Shown: piece after piece, positions 1 to 9,148 of the stretch
How positions within the stretch are numbered: position 1 is the first letter of the stretch
How the letters are laid out: each line of letters opens with the position of its first letter
DNA from: Maridesulfovibrio sp.
GTDB taxonomy: Bacteria; Desulfobacterota; Desulfovibrionia; Desulfovibrionales; Desulfovibrionaceae
Direction: 5' to 3'
Assembly: GCF_963666665.1 (NCBI RefSeq)
Contig: NZ_OY762999.1
Location: 109,501 to 173,500, forward strand
DNA: 64,000 bases
Translations under genes and position numbers: made by a program
Notes under the pieces: model-generated
Databases searched by the model: none
Told to the model about the DNA's origin: nothing
What the model saw: only the letters and a program-made list of their open reading frames with translations

Positions 1-670
1 TGAATGTACTCCCTCGTTTGCAGTTCTGAGATGTGAAGGCGGGCTTCATCCAGTAGTCTGGATCGGATTGGGACTTTCCGTTCTGCAGCAGTTCGTGGGT
101 ATCAACGTCATTTTTTATTACGGTTCCATGCTCTGGCGCAGTGTGGGGTTTTCAGAAGAAAATTCCCTGTGGATTACCGTCATCACCGGGGTAGTAAATA
201 TCTTGACCACGCTGGTTGCCATTGTGCTTATTGACCGGGTGGGCCGGAAACCGTTGCTCTTGGCAGGTTCGGCCGGAATGCTGGTTACTCTTGGTGTTTT
301 GGCATATTTGTTCGGTAATGCTCCCCTTGATGCATCCGGACATCCTGCTTTGCAAGGATCCTCTGCCACAATAGCTCTTTATTCCGCCAACCTTTATGTT
401 TTCTGCTTTGGATTTTCATGGGGGCCTGTGGTCTGGGTGCTGCTCGGTGAGATGTTCAATAACCGTATCCGTGCCTCCGCCCTTGCGCTTGGTGCCGGGG
501 CGCAGTGGGTGGCTAATTTTATGGTTTCCGCATCCTTTCCGTCACTTGTAACCTGGGTCGGACTGGGGATTACTTATTCCATGTATGCCTTTTTTGCGGC
601 TGTATCATTTTTCTTTGTTCTCTTTATGGTTCGGGAAACCAAGGGCAGGGAATTGGAAGATATGGAGTGA
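1..670 (+). CDS. MFS sugar porter (sugar:proton symporter), C-terminal part
   Basis: The reading frame is open from base 2 of the window, so only the C-terminal part of the protein (about 220 residues) is seen and the true start lies upstream. Several hydrophobic helices are visible. The motif DRVGRKPLLL after a helix is the loop signature repeated in major facilitator sugar porters, and the C-terminus RETKGRELEDME matches the PETKGKTLEELE motif of the same family (xylose, galactose and arabinose carriers). The QQFVGINVIFYYG stretch is also typical, as the glutamines and asparagine there contact the sugar in characterised members. It is an inner-membrane sugar transporter. The sugar cannot be named from this part. 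No clear terminator follows. Confidence 0.85.
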   Translation, partial: ECTPSFAVLRCEGGLHPVVWIGLGLSVLQQFVGINVIFYYGSMLWRSVGFSEENSLWITVITGVVNILTTLVAIVLIDRVGRKPLLLAGSAGMLVTLGVLAYLFGNAPLDASGHPALQGSSATIALYSANLYVFCFGFSWGPVVWVLLGEMFNNRIRASALALGAGAQWVANFMVSASFPSLVTWVGLGITYSMYAFFAAVSFFFVLFMVRETKGRELEDME

Positions 671-875
671 TTTTTAATTTACTGAGGTAGAAACAGAGAT
701 ATTCGACTGTTTTTTATTTGATTTTTGCAAGAAAAATTCAATTGCATATTGACTTTGCGTCATTTCATTGACAGTGAATGTGTAGGGTTAGCCATTTTAT
801 ATGATGGAGTAATCCGCACAAGGCGGAACAGAATTAAAAAAAAGTTCCCCGGACTAGAATAATTTGGGAGGCCGG

Positions 876-1892
876 ATGGCTCTAAATTTAGGTGGAATAA
901 TTGGAAACAGTCCTGCGCTTAAGGAGGTCTTTGCGATTCTCGCAAAGGTAGCGCCCACAGACAGTACCGTGCTGGTCACCGGGGAATCCGGCACGGGTAA
1001 AGAACTGCTCGTGCGTGCCTTGCACCACAACAGTAAACGAAAAGAAAAGCCTTTTGTTCCAGTAAACTGCGGGGCCATTCCTAAGGAGTTGCTGGAATCA
1101 GAGCTTTTCGGGCATGAGAAGGGTGCTTTCACCCATGCCGTGCGTTCCCGTCCGGGCCGGTTTGAACTGGCTGACGGAGGAACAATTTTTCTTGATGAAA
1201 TCGGTGAAATGGATCTGAGCCTGCAGGTCAAAATCCTGAGAGTCCTTCAGGAAAAAGAGATCGAACGAGTCGGTGGAACTTCCATCAAAAAGGTCGACGT
1301 ACGCATTGTTGCCGCAACCAACCGTGATCTTGAAGTCGAGGTCGCCGCAGGAAGATTTCGCGAGGACCTTTTTTACCGTCTGAATGTTATTCCCATGCAT
1401 CTCCCTCCGCTTCGCGAGCGTGGTGGGGACGTGCTTCTGCTCGCAAAGCATTTTCTTGGCCGTTTCTGCGAAGATAAGGATATGGAGCAGCTAAGAATCC
1501 AGTCCGATGCCGCTGATATGCTGGTTTCCTATACTTGGCCGGGTAATGTTCGCGAGCTGGAAAATTTCATGGAACGCATGTGCATTCTTTGTGATGAAGA
1601 TGAAATCGTTCCCGATGATCTGCCGGAAAAAATCTGGAAGGATGTAGGCAAGGAACCCAAGAAAAAGGTTGCCGAGCTTCTGCAGCCGGTTGGATTCAAC
1701 TGGCCTACCCTGACAGATATGGAAGAGCAGGGCTCCAATGGACTTAAGGATTTTCTGGAGATGATCGAAGATCGTCTTATGATTGAAGCTCTTGAAAAAT
1801 CCGGTGGAGTTAAGAATAAGGCCGCAGAACTGCTCGGAGTGAAGCGGACTACGCTTATTGAAAAGATCAAGAAGAGGAATCTGGAAGTTTAG
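876..1892 (+). CDS. Sigma-54-dependent transcriptional activator (AAA+ and Fis HTH, no receiver)
   Basis: This is a 338-residue bacterial enhancer-binding protein, which would use ATP to remodel sigma-54 RNA polymerase. Walker A (GESGTGKE, residues 36-43) and Walker B (GGTIFLDEIG, 101-110) are intact, and a Fis-type helix-turn-helix closes the protein (about 296-338). The sigma-54 contact loop reads GAFTHA (83-88) rather than the consensus GAFTGA. No receiver, GAF or PAS domain precedes the AAA+ domain, so activity must be controlled by level or by a partner protein. I chose ATG 876 because GGAGG lies just upstream (867-871); an in-frame TTG at 864 would put the SD inside the gene. The next gene starts 57 bases downstream on the same strand, so it may be a target or operon partner. 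Confidence 0.88.
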   Translation: MALNLGGIIGNSPALKEVFAILAKVAPTDSTVLVTGESGTGKELLVRALHHNSKRKEKPFVPVNCGAIPKELLESELFGHEKGAFTHAVRSRPGRFELADGGTIFLDEIGEMDLSLQVKILRVLQEKEIERVGGTSIKKVDVRIVAATNRDLEVEVAAGRFREDLFYRLNVIPMHLPPLRERGGDVLLLAKHFLGRFCEDKDMEQLRIQSDAADMLVSYTWPGNVRELENFMERMCILCDEDEIVPDDLPEKIWKDVGKEPKKKVAELLQPVGFNWPTLTDMEEQGSNGLKDFLEMIEDRLMIEALEKSGGVKNKAAELLGVKRTTLIEKIKKRNLEV

Positions 1893-1949
1893 TGAATTTT
1901 AAAAAAGTGTGGATTTTGTGAGGGGTAGGCAGGAATATTGCAAAGATAA

Positions 1950-4900
1950 GTGATTGTGACGCTTAGCCGACTTACCGGAGGTTTCCGGATCCTTTTTATG
2001 GCGGCCGTTTTTTGGTTCGCCTGCCCTAATCCTGGTTATGCCTTGGAGTACTTTATTGAGACCAAGGCTGACATGGATTCCATACGTCTTGTCTTCGATC
2101 AAAAAAATCTATCTGGAAAAGTTGCCCGTACCGGGCGGCAGCAGATCACGATTTTTTTCCCCGCAAATGCTCTTAAGGGAGAAAAACAGCCAACACCGGC
2201 TCCCTTATCATCTCTACGTTTGGTTAATTCACTGAAAATGGGTCCGAGTTCCATCACTATCGGAACCCGGACCAGTGCTTTTGGTTTTATCCGTATGCCT
2301 GCGGGTAACGGCCAGATGATGATTCAGTTTTTTCGTGATCCCATTGGCGCCAAGTGGCGGTCTCCGGAAGAAAAGGCTCGTCGTGAAGCTGAACGTAAAA
2401 AAGCGGCTCAAAAGAAAATTGCAGATCAGAAAAAGACCGAGGCAAAACGCGCAGCTGACACGAAAGCGAAAGCTGAAGCCCTCCGTGTAGCCTCTGAAAA
2501 TAAAGCTGCTCCAAAGACTGAGGTTAAGCCTCCACAGCCTCCGGTAATTGATGAAATCGATCTGCCTGAAGATAAAGAATCTCCGCAACTCAAACAGGAA
2601 TTGGAGCAGGCGGCAGAAGAAACTCCGGTAGAACAGATTCCTCCACAGCCTGTAAAACGTCCTTTTTATTCAGTCCCCTACACTTACCGTGCGCCTGTGG
2701 CCAATGTCGGTCCGGGGCAGGCTAAGCCTGTTGATACTTCTGTTCCCCCGGCACGGGCCGGTGGCAGCGCCCGTCGTGTTGTTGATGACGGTGAATCCGG
2801 TGGTCAGGTTGTCGCCCGCATAGAACCGGAGAGTTCCGGCGGATCTGCAGGTGGATCCATTGCGCCTCCTCCGGCAGATGAAGCTATTGATGAAGGTGTA
2901 GACGAAGGTGTTGATGAAGCATCTGGCGATGGTGCAGCTGTAGAGGGCGTTGCGTATGAAGAAAAATTTCCCGAAGGCAAGGGTGCGTCCGGTTCAGTTA
3001 CCCCGCCGCAGCAATCCGAAGGCAGCGCTTCAGGAAGTGTCTCCGGCAGGATTGCACCGCCTCCTTCCCAAACGGGAGGACAGGTGTCCGGAAGTGTTTC
3101 AGGGCAGGTCTCCGGCAAGATTTCCCCGCCTGCTTCCGCAGTATCTGGTCAGGTGACACCTCCACCTGATAATGAGGATTCTTTTGAGGGTGCAGATTCT
3201 ACCCCGCTTGAGGATCAGGGTGCTGTTGAAAATGCTGTTGAGGCAGACAATAGAACAGGGGCCCGTGATGAAGCTGTTGAGGGTGAACAGGATGCATCGG
3301 CGTCTGATGCCTATCCCGTTGGGGATTCTGAGCAGCTTGATGAAGGCGGAGAGGAAGGAGCCGGGGGTGAAGGTGAAAAGGAGATGTCTCCTGAAGACCG
3401 GATCAAGGTTGCCAAGGGAGTTCTTCTTGCCGCGGAAGGGGCTCTGGATGAAGGAGAGATTGAAGCTGCCATTGCCGGTTTTACTGAAGTCTCTTTAATG
3501 AAAGAGCTGCCGATGGATATGCGTTTGCGTGCACTTTACGGAAAAGCTGAGGGCCTTACCGAACTGCACCGTGCAGCAATGGCTGAGAATTTCGGCAAAA
3601 TTGCCAGTGCGTGGATGGAAGCCATGAATGCGGACACCAAGTCTCCGAATGTTCCCATGGCTCTGCTCAATCTGGGCTTGCTTAACCTTAAGGTTGGCAA
3701 CATGCCTGAGGCCAAGGCTTATTTTAATCTGCTTAAGTCCCAGTATCCAAATGATCCCAATATTCCATATATCAGTTACTATTGGGGTGAGTACTACCTT
3801 GGTATGAAGGAATATGAAAAGGCTGCAGACCAGTTCCAGTATCTGGTTCAGATGTTTCCGGACAGTAAGATTGTGCGTGACGCTGCGCTCGGCCTTGCCA
3901 AGTCCCTTGATGCCCTTGGTTATGATGAGCAGGCCTTTCAGATTATTGACTATATCGATAAACGCTGGCCTCGTTTTTATATAGAAGACCTGCGCTTTCT
4001 GCTTATGTCGGCCAATACCCAGAACAGGTTGGGCAAGATAGAGGAAGCCCGTGAAAACTACTGGGCTTACTACAACCTTTCACCGGAAGCTCCGGAAGCG
4101 GATATTGTTTTGGCCCGTATCGGTGATATTTATCTCAAGACAGGCCAGAAAACCGCAGCCAAGGAAATTTACGAAAAGGCAGCCAAAGATTTTCCTGACA
4201 AAGAGGGTGGACTGGTTTCCATGATGCGGCTTGCAGAAGAAGGCATTTATGATGATCCCAGCATGAGCCAGATGGACAAGGTCTTTGATCGTCCTTACAA
4301 CCTCAGGCCGCAGAAAATTTATACCCATATCATTGAAAAATTCCCGGATAGTCAGCTTGCCCCGCTTGCTCAACTCAAGCTTGGTATGTGGTATTACTGG
4401 AATAAGAAATACGGGGATTGCCTTGGCGCAGTACAGGCTTTTCTGGATAAGTATCCGCGTAGCGGGTTAAGAGATCGGGCCAGTGAACTTGGTACAAGAG
4501 TTTTTGATATGGCTGTGCCGGAACTGGTCAAGGACGAAAACTATGGCCGGGTGGTCGATTACTGGAACAAGTACGCCCAAAAGAATAACGAAGGCAAAGA
4601 TGTAAATGATGAGACAAGGCTCGGTGTGGCTCTCAGCTTCTGGAAGAAAGAGCTGCCTGCGAGGGCTCTGGAATTAATTGACCGTTATTTACAGGGTGAG
4701 GAAATTCCAAAGTATTCAGCTATGGCTCTTGATATGGCCCTTGGTATCTACGTGGATGAACAGGCTTGGAGTAAAGTTACCGAGCTGGTCGATCTTGCCA
4801 AGGATAAGTGGAAACTTGATCCAAAGCAGAAGGTTCATATAGAATATGCTCAGGCCATGGCCTATGAGAACCTCGGGGAGACAGAACGCAGTACCCCTCT

Positions 4901-5375
4901 CTGGGCAGGACTTGCTTCAAATCTGCTTCTGCCTGAATCTTCACGTGCTTATGCCATGTATTACATGGCCAAGTCCTCTATGAAGAAGAAGGAATTGAAA
5001 AAGGTATTCGTATATGCACAGGAAGCCTTAGCTATGCTCCTTGAGACCGGGGGAGACAGGGAAAAAATCAAGGATTGCATCCTGATGACAATTTTCGCGG
5101 CGGAAAGTTCCGGGCGCTACCGGGAAGCTCTTAAGTGGGCTGCGGAATATGACAAGTATATCCCTCTTTCCGATCCGGAATGGGCTTCCTCCCGTTTCCG
5201 TCTGGCCCAGCTTTATGAAAAGGCCGGTGCTGTTTCCGAGTGGAAGAAGCTGATGGAAGAAGTTGCCAAGCAAAAGCCGGGTGATCTCTACGGACGTCTT
5301 GCAACTTCAGCTTTGGCGACCCACAAGATTGAGCAGGATGCTTTGAAATTCCAGCCGGCCCAGTCATTTCAATAA
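1950..5375 (+). CDS. Large exported TPR-repeat protein with low-complexity linker
   Basis: The 1141-residue protein begins with a hydrophobic segment that looks like a signal peptide (cut near residue 32, after YA). A beta-rich stretch of about 100 residues follows that loosely resembles an AMIN-type domain. Next come a Lys/Ala/Glu-rich helical segment (about 145-195) and a long Gly/Ser/Pro/Val-rich region (about 250-470) with repeated GSVSG and APPP-like units. The C-terminal 650 residues are TPR-like helical hairpins. It is probably a periplasmic or envelope-anchored scaffold. The start is uncertain: GTG 1950 directly follows an in-frame stop, and GTG 1956 or ATG 1998 are alternatives with no better SD. 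amrB follows after 18 bases. No enzymatic motif is visible. Confidence 0.75.
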   Translation: MIVTLSRLTGGFRILFMAAVFWFACPNPGYALEYFIETKADMDSIRLVFDQKNLSGKVARTGRQQITIFFPANALKGEKQPTPAPLSSLRLVNSLKMGPSSITIGTRTSAFGFIRMPAGNGQMMIQFFRDPIGAKWRSPEEKARREAERKKAAQKKIADQKKTEAKRAADTKAKAEALRVASENKAAPKTEVKPPQPPVIDEIDLPEDKESPQLKQELEQAAEETPVEQIPPQPVKRPFYSVPYTYRAPVANVGPGQAKPVDTSVPPARAGGSARRVVDDGESGGQVVARIEPESSGGSAGGSIAPPPADEAIDEGVDEGVDEASGDGAAVEGVAYEEKFPEGKGASGSVTPPQQSEGSASGSVSGRIAPPPSQTGGQVSGSVSGQVSGKISPPASAVSGQVTPPPDNEDSFEGADSTPLEDQGAVENAVEADNRTGARDEAVEGEQDASASDAYPVGDSEQLDEGGEEGAGGEGEKEMSPEDRIKVAKGVLLAAEGALDEGEIEAAIAGFTEVSLMKELPMDMRLRALYGKAEGLTELHRAAMAENFGKIASAWMEAMNADTKSPNVPMALLNLGLLNLKVGNMPEAKAYFNLLKSQYPNDPNIPYISYYWGEYYLGMKEYEKAADQFQYLVQMFPDSKIVRDAALGLAKSLDALGYDEQAFQIIDYIDKRWPRFYIEDLRFLLMSANTQNRLGKIEEARENYWAYYNLSPEAPEADIVLARIGDIYLKTGQKTAAKEIYEKAAKDFPDKEGGLVSMMRLAEEGIYDDPSMSQMDKVFDRPYNLRPQKIYTHIIEKFPDSQLAPLAQLKLGMWYYWNKKYGDCLGAVQAFLDKYPRSGLRDRASELGTRVFDMAVPELVKDENYGRVVDYWNKYAQKNNEGKDVNDETRLGVALSFWKKELPARALELIDRYLQGEEIPKYSAMALDMALGIYVDEQAWSKVTELVDLAKDKWKLDPKQKVHIEYAQAMAYENLGETERSTPLWAGLASNLLLPESSRAYAMYYMAKSSMKKKELKKVFVYAQEALAMLLETGGDREKIKDCILMTIFAAESSGRYREALKWAAEYDKYIPLSDPEWASSRFRLAQLYEKAGAVSEWKKLMEEVAKQKPGDLYGRLATSALATHKIEQDALKFQPAQSFQ

Positions 5376-5393
5376 TTTTTAAGGCAGGTAAAT

Positions 5394-6206
5394 ATGAACA
5401 GACAGCCCGTAGTTGCCGGACGTTTTTACCCGGACAGCCCCGCTCAGCTTCGCAAGGAGATTGAGATGTATTCAGGAGCCCTGAATAAGGATGACGACCG
5501 TCCGGTTGACCGTCTGGTCATGGTTCCTCATGCCGGATATATATTTTCCGGTGAACCCTGCGGTAAAACCCTTGCCCAGAGCAAGCTGTCTGAGACAGTG
5601 TTTCTGTTTGGTCCTAATCATACCGGACTCGGTTCACCTCTTTCTGTCTGGGATAAAGGAAGCTGGGAGTTTCCGGGTGGCAAGCTGGATGTGGATGAAA
5701 AACTGGCCGCAAAGCTAATTGAAAGCGGCGCGGGATTTGTTTCAAATGAAAAGGCCCACTCGCGCGAACACTCCCTTGAAGTTATTGTTCCTTTTCTGCA
5801 TTACCTTAATCCGGCAATGAAGATCGTTCCGGTCTGCGTTTCCGAAGCTTCACCTTCAAATCTGCGTAAGGCTGGTGAGGCCATCGCGGAAATAATGGAA
5901 GATTATCCGCAGCCTGTATCCATGGTTGTAAGCTCTGATATGAGCCATTTTATCTCTGCTGATCATGCCAAGAAGCTTGATTCCATGGCCCTTGAAGCCA
6001 TTATTCGCATGGATCCTTCTGATCTGTATTCCATTGTCTCGTCCAATCAGATCAGCATGTGCGGTGTGCTGCCCATGACCATGGCTATGTTTGCCGCCAA
6101 GAAGCTTGGTGCTACTTCCGGCAAGCTTGTGCATTACACAAATTCAGGTCAGGCAACAGGTGACTACGAACGGGTAGTGGCCTATGCAGGAGTGATCATC
6201 TCATAA
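5394..6206 (+). CDS. amrB: AmmeMemoRadiSam system protein B (MEMO1 family)
   Basis: The 270-residue protein matches the MEMO1/AmmeMemoRadiSam B family over its whole length. It has the N-terminal RQPVVAGRFYP motif, histidines in VPHAGYIFSG and SREHSLEV, and the C-terminal SSDMSHF segment, which in the family line a metal or dioxygenase-like site. In bacteria this protein is usually found with an AMMECR1-domain protein and a radical SAM enzyme; neither partner is in this window. The biochemical function remains unsettled in the family. ATG 5394 has an AAGGCAGG SD. It is probably co-transcribed with the upstream TPR gene, which ends 18 bases before it. Confidence 0.9.
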   Translation: MNRQPVVAGRFYPDSPAQLRKEIEMYSGALNKDDDRPVDRLVMVPHAGYIFSGEPCGKTLAQSKLSETVFLFGPNHTGLGSPLSVWDKGSWEFPGGKLDVDEKLAAKLIESGAGFVSNEKAHSREHSLEVIVPFLHYLNPAMKIVPVCVSEASPSNLRKAGEAIAEIMEDYPQPVSMVVSSDMSHFISADHAKKLDSMALEAIIRMDPSDLYSIVSSNQISMCGVLPMTMAMFAAKKLGATSGKLVHYTNSGQATGDYERVVAYAGVIIS

Positions 6207-6339
6207 CGTCTGGTTTATGAAATAGAATCCTAGCTCTTGCCAATCGGCAAAAGCGGCATTATTTGTACTGGTCAGACCTGCTATGGTGCGGTCGGATATT
6301 GAACAAAAATGCCTCCTGCGGGCGAAGGATATATGTGCA

Positions 6340-8001
6340 ATGAGTTTTGAGAGCGGTTATGCGATCGGTATTGATACAGGCGGAACCTACACAGACACTG
6401 TTGTTGTAAAATGCGAAGACTCAAGCGTGGTGGCTACTGCCAAATCTCCCACCACCCATCATGACCTGAGCCTCGGTCTGGCTTCCTCTTTGGATAAAGC
6501 CATGAAGGAAAGCGGGATCAGCCCGGATGAGGTTCAGCTTGTTTCTGTTTCCACCACTCTGGCGACCAACGCCATTGTTGAGAATAAAGGCGCACGGGTC
6601 GGTCTGTTTATGATCGGTACCACTAAAGCGCTGAAACTGCCTGTTGTTACACTGCGTTATGTTAAGGGCGGACACAAGATTACCGGGGTGGAAGAAGATC
6701 CGCTTGATATTGAATCCCTTGTGGACGGTATTCAGGATATGGCCGGACATGTGGACGCTTATGCTGTCTGCTCGGCTATGAGTATCAAGAACCCCGCTCA
6801 CGAACTTATCGCAGAAAAAGCTATTTCACTTACCGATCCTCAGCCCGTTTTTTGCTCCCACACAATCAGTACCCGTGCAGGTCAGGCTGAACGTGCCGCC
6901 ACAGCTGTGCTCAATGCCCGTCTCATGCCGGTAATGAAAGATTTTCTCGCTGGTGTCGGCAAAGCTCTTGATGAACGCGGACTCGGTTCTTCCGTGGTTG
7001 TTGTGCGTGGTAATGCTACTCCCATGAGCATGGAAGATGCTGTGCAGCGCGCGGCTGAAACCTTTGCCAGCGGTCCGGCATCAACTGCTTATTATGGCTC
7101 TATTTATTCCCCGGAAAAAGATGCGCTTATTGTAGACGTGGGCGGTACAACCACTGACGTTACCCTGATCCGCAATTCTCAGCCCACCATTCAGGAAAGC
7201 GGTTCCATTATCGGCGACTGGGAAACCCATGTTGAGGCGGTGGAAATGTTTACCGTGGGTGTAGGTGGTGACAGTTTCGCACGCATTAATAGATCAGGAA
7301 ATTTTGAAGTCGGCCCGGGCAGGGTTGTCCCCCTGTGCATGGCCGGAGATATTCCCGCTCCTGAAAAATGGATCGGCAAAGGGCATGAGTCGCATCTGCT
7401 TAAGGTCGGCCCGTCCGCGGATAAAAGTTCCGATGACGCAGTTCTGAAATATCTTTTTGAAAATGGCCCCTCCACTTTCGGGCAGATCATGGAAGGAACC
7501 GGACTCGGTGAGATCGGCCTTGGCGGAAAAGTCCAGAAGCTTGTACGCGAACAGCTGGTGGAGGAAGTCGGTTTCACTCCCACTGACGCACTGCACGTGC
7601 AGGGACAGCTGGATATCGGCGACAGGTCTGTTTCTGAAGCTGCGGCCGGTATTCTGGGTAAGGAATTTGATCTTGATGGAGCAGGGTTTGCGGAAATGGT
7701 CCTTTCAGAAACAAGGGTCAAGATTGAAAATGCTATGCTCGAACACATTGTGCGCAAGGAAATCGGCGGCAACATGGCCGGATTTATTTCCGGGCGTGCA
7801 GCAAGTTCGCTGGTAAGTTTTGATGCTTCACTCAACCTGCCTATCGTGGGTATCGGCGCTGCCGCTCAGAAGCTGCTGCCTGAAGTTGCTGAGAAACTGC
7901 ATACTGAAGCTGTTTTCCCCTCCCATCATGAAGTCGGTAACGCATTGGGCGCGATTAAAATGGCCCTTGATACCATGAAAAAGGATAGCTGTAATGAGTA
8001 G
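6340..8001 (+). CDS. Hydantoinase/oxoprolinase family protein (HyuA-like, ASKHA fold)
   Basis: The 553-residue protein has the two ATPase-fold phosphate signatures of the hydantoinase A/oxoprolinase family: IDTGGTYTDTVVV at the N-terminus and VDVGGTTTDVTLI in the middle. These enzymes couple ATP hydrolysis to opening of 5-oxoproline, hydantoin or related rings. The protein is shorter than 5-oxoprolinase, and no HyuB-type partner lies beside it, so the substrate is unknown. The region at about 345-430, after KVGPSAD, looks like an inserted winged-helix-like segment (FENGPSTFGQIME). I chose ATG 6340 because GAAGGAT lies 9 bases upstream; ATG 6283 lacks an SD. Its stop overlaps the next ATG by 8 bases, indicating translational coupling. 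Confidence 0.82.
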   Translation: MSFESGYAIGIDTGGTYTDTVVVKCEDSSVVATAKSPTTHHDLSLGLASSLDKAMKESGISPDEVQLVSVSTTLATNAIVENKGARVGLFMIGTTKALKLPVVTLRYVKGGHKITGVEEDPLDIESLVDGIQDMAGHVDAYAVCSAMSIKNPAHELIAEKAISLTDPQPVFCSHTISTRAGQAERAATAVLNARLMPVMKDFLAGVGKALDERGLGSSVVVVRGNATPMSMEDAVQRAAETFASGPASTAYYGSIYSPEKDALIVDVGGTTTDVTLIRNSQPTIQESGSIIGDWETHVEAVEMFTVGVGGDSFARINRSGNFEVGPGRVVPLCMAGDIPAPEKWIGKGHESHLLKVGPSADKSSDDAVLKYLFENGPSTFGQIMEGTGLGEIGLGGKVQKLVREQLVEEVGFTPTDALHVQGQLDIGDRSVSEAAAGILGKEFDLDGAGFAEMVLSETRVKIENAMLEHIVRKEIGGNMAGFISGRAASSLVSFDASLNLPIVGIGAAAQKLLPEVAEKLHTEAVFPSHHEVGNALGAIKMALDTMKKDSCNE

Positions 8002-8350
8002 AAACCAACCTTCCGCATACGAATATTGCCTTGAACCTGCCAGTGAGAATACTGAAGTTGAAGTTGTTCACGGTTGGATTTTTAAGGATGATAAGTGGGT
8101 GTCCCATGCGTGGTGCGAATTTGCTGACCGGGTAATTGATCTGGGACAGTCCACCCATTCCATGGATAAATTCAACTACTATATCGCTAACCGCGTCAGC
8201 GAAGAGCGTTGTCGTCGCTATTCCCGCATTGAATTTTTCACCCTCGTTGGTGACGAAGGCCATTTCGGTCCTTACGATAAGGAACTCTTCTTTGCCGAAA
8301 CAAGTGACCGTGACCCGCTGGAAGTAATCGAATCAGGCGAGGCCAGCTAA
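7994..8350 (+). CDS. Conserved hypothetical protein, 118 residues
   Basis: I do not recognise a family with certainty. The sequence has a pattern HGWIF...SHAWCEFADRVIDL near residues 26-50, followed by conserved-looking aromatics. HAWxE followed by hhDh is reminiscent of transglutaminase-like or lasso-peptidase (B2-type) cysteine peptidase cores, with Cys12, His43 region and Asp50 region as conceivable catalytic residues. This is only a pattern resemblance. The gene overlaps the end of the hydantoinase-family gene by 8 bases and ends 1 base before the bioD start, so it is inside a tightly packed operon that leads into biotin synthesis. Confidence 0.7.
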   Translation: MSRNQPSAYEYCLEPASENTEVEVVHGWIFKDDKWVSHAWCEFADRVIDLGQSTHSMDKFNYYIANRVSEERCRRYSRIEFFTLVGDEGHFGPYDKELFFAETSDRDPLEVIESGEAS

Positions 8351-8351
8351 A

Positions 8352-9044
8352 TTGTCGGCCGGATTTTTTATTACCGGAACAGGTACGGATGTAGGAAAGA
8401 CTGTGGTTACCGCAGGGCTTGCCCGTTTCTTCATGAAATCAGGGCGGCGCATACTTCCGGTGAAGCCTGTCCAGTCCGGGGCTATTGTCCTGCCTGACGG
8501 ATCTCTGGATTCTCCTGACGGAGATGTTTATCGTGCTGCCGGGGCGGTCTGGGATATCAACAGGCAATGTCCTTATATTTTCGAGCCTCCGACCTCTCCG
8601 CATCTTGCTGCAAGGCTGGCCGGAGTGGAGCTTGATTATGTCGAGATTGCCCGAAAAGTCCGTGAGCTTGAGGGAGACGATTTTCTGCTTGTGGAAGGAG
8701 CCGGGGGAATCATGGTTCCCCTGAGTGATGACTCTTCCATGCTCAATCTTATGAAAGAGCTTGGCTATCCGGTAATTCTGGTCATTGAAAACAAGCTTGG
8801 CTGCATTAACGAAGCATTGCTTTCCATTGCGGCACTGCAGCAGTCCGGTCTGGAAATTTCCGGGCTGGTCATGACTTCTCCCAATCAGCCCGCGCCGGAA
8901 GAGTTTGGCATGGCCGAAGAGAATATCCGTTTCATCGAAAAAATCTCCGAAGTAAAAGTGATAGCTTCCATTCCATATATCGAAAATTGGGACTACAATG
9001 ATCCCAAATGTTGGGAGCAAGTAGATAAGGCACTTGATTCCTGA
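8352..9044 (+). CDS. bioD: Dethiobiotin synthetase
   Basis: BioD carboxylates and closes 7,8-diaminononanoate to dethiobiotin using CO2 and ATP. The protein is 230 residues, the usual length. The P-loop GTGTDVGKT is at residues 9-17, the KPVQSG substrate loop follows near 37-42, and VEGAGGIMVPL is the Walker-B-like segment. The start is TTG, supported by an AGGCGAGG SD in the end of the preceding gene and by the family N-terminus. It is the first of three biotin genes in synthesis-cluster order (D, A, B). A palindromic intergenic repeat separates it from bioA. Confidence 0.96.
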   Translation: MSAGFFITGTGTDVGKTVVTAGLARFFMKSGRRILPVKPVQSGAIVLPDGSLDSPDGDVYRAAGAVWDINRQCPYIFEPPTSPHLAARLAGVELDYVEIARKVRELEGDDFLLVEGAGGIMVPLSDDSSMLNLMKELGYPVILVIENKLGCINEALLSIAALQQSGLEISGLVMTSPNQPAPEEFGMAEENIRFIEKISEVKVIASIPYIENWDYNDPKCWEQVDKALDS

Positions 9045-9060
9045 TTTATTATAAATAACT

Positions 9061-9148
9061 CGGCGAAGCCCTAATAAAGTTTTTGGGATTCTTAAACCCT
9101 TTTTGCAAAAAGGGTTTAAGAATCCGGCAGGGTCGCCGGAGGCATACC
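9061..9148 (+). repeat. Dispersed palindromic intergenic repeat, copy 1 (bioD-bioA gap)
   Basis: The element begins with GGCGAAGCCC, continues with an AATAAAG and T-rich stretch, and ends with GCCGGAGGCA. Its centre is a perfect 40-base palindrome at 9086-9125 (left arm starts GGATTCTTAAACCC). Related copies lie at 22361, 44111 and 60393. In this copy the terminal GGAGG (9138-9142) sits 6 bases before the ATG of bioA and serves as its ribosome-binding site. The long stem would form in the bioDA mRNA between the two genes. Confidence 0.85.

Noticed and set aside
9061..9148. Insertion sequence or CRISPR repeat
   Set aside because: The repeat is single at each site, has no transposase, no regular spacers and no visible target duplication; it is a dispersed intergenic palindromic element.
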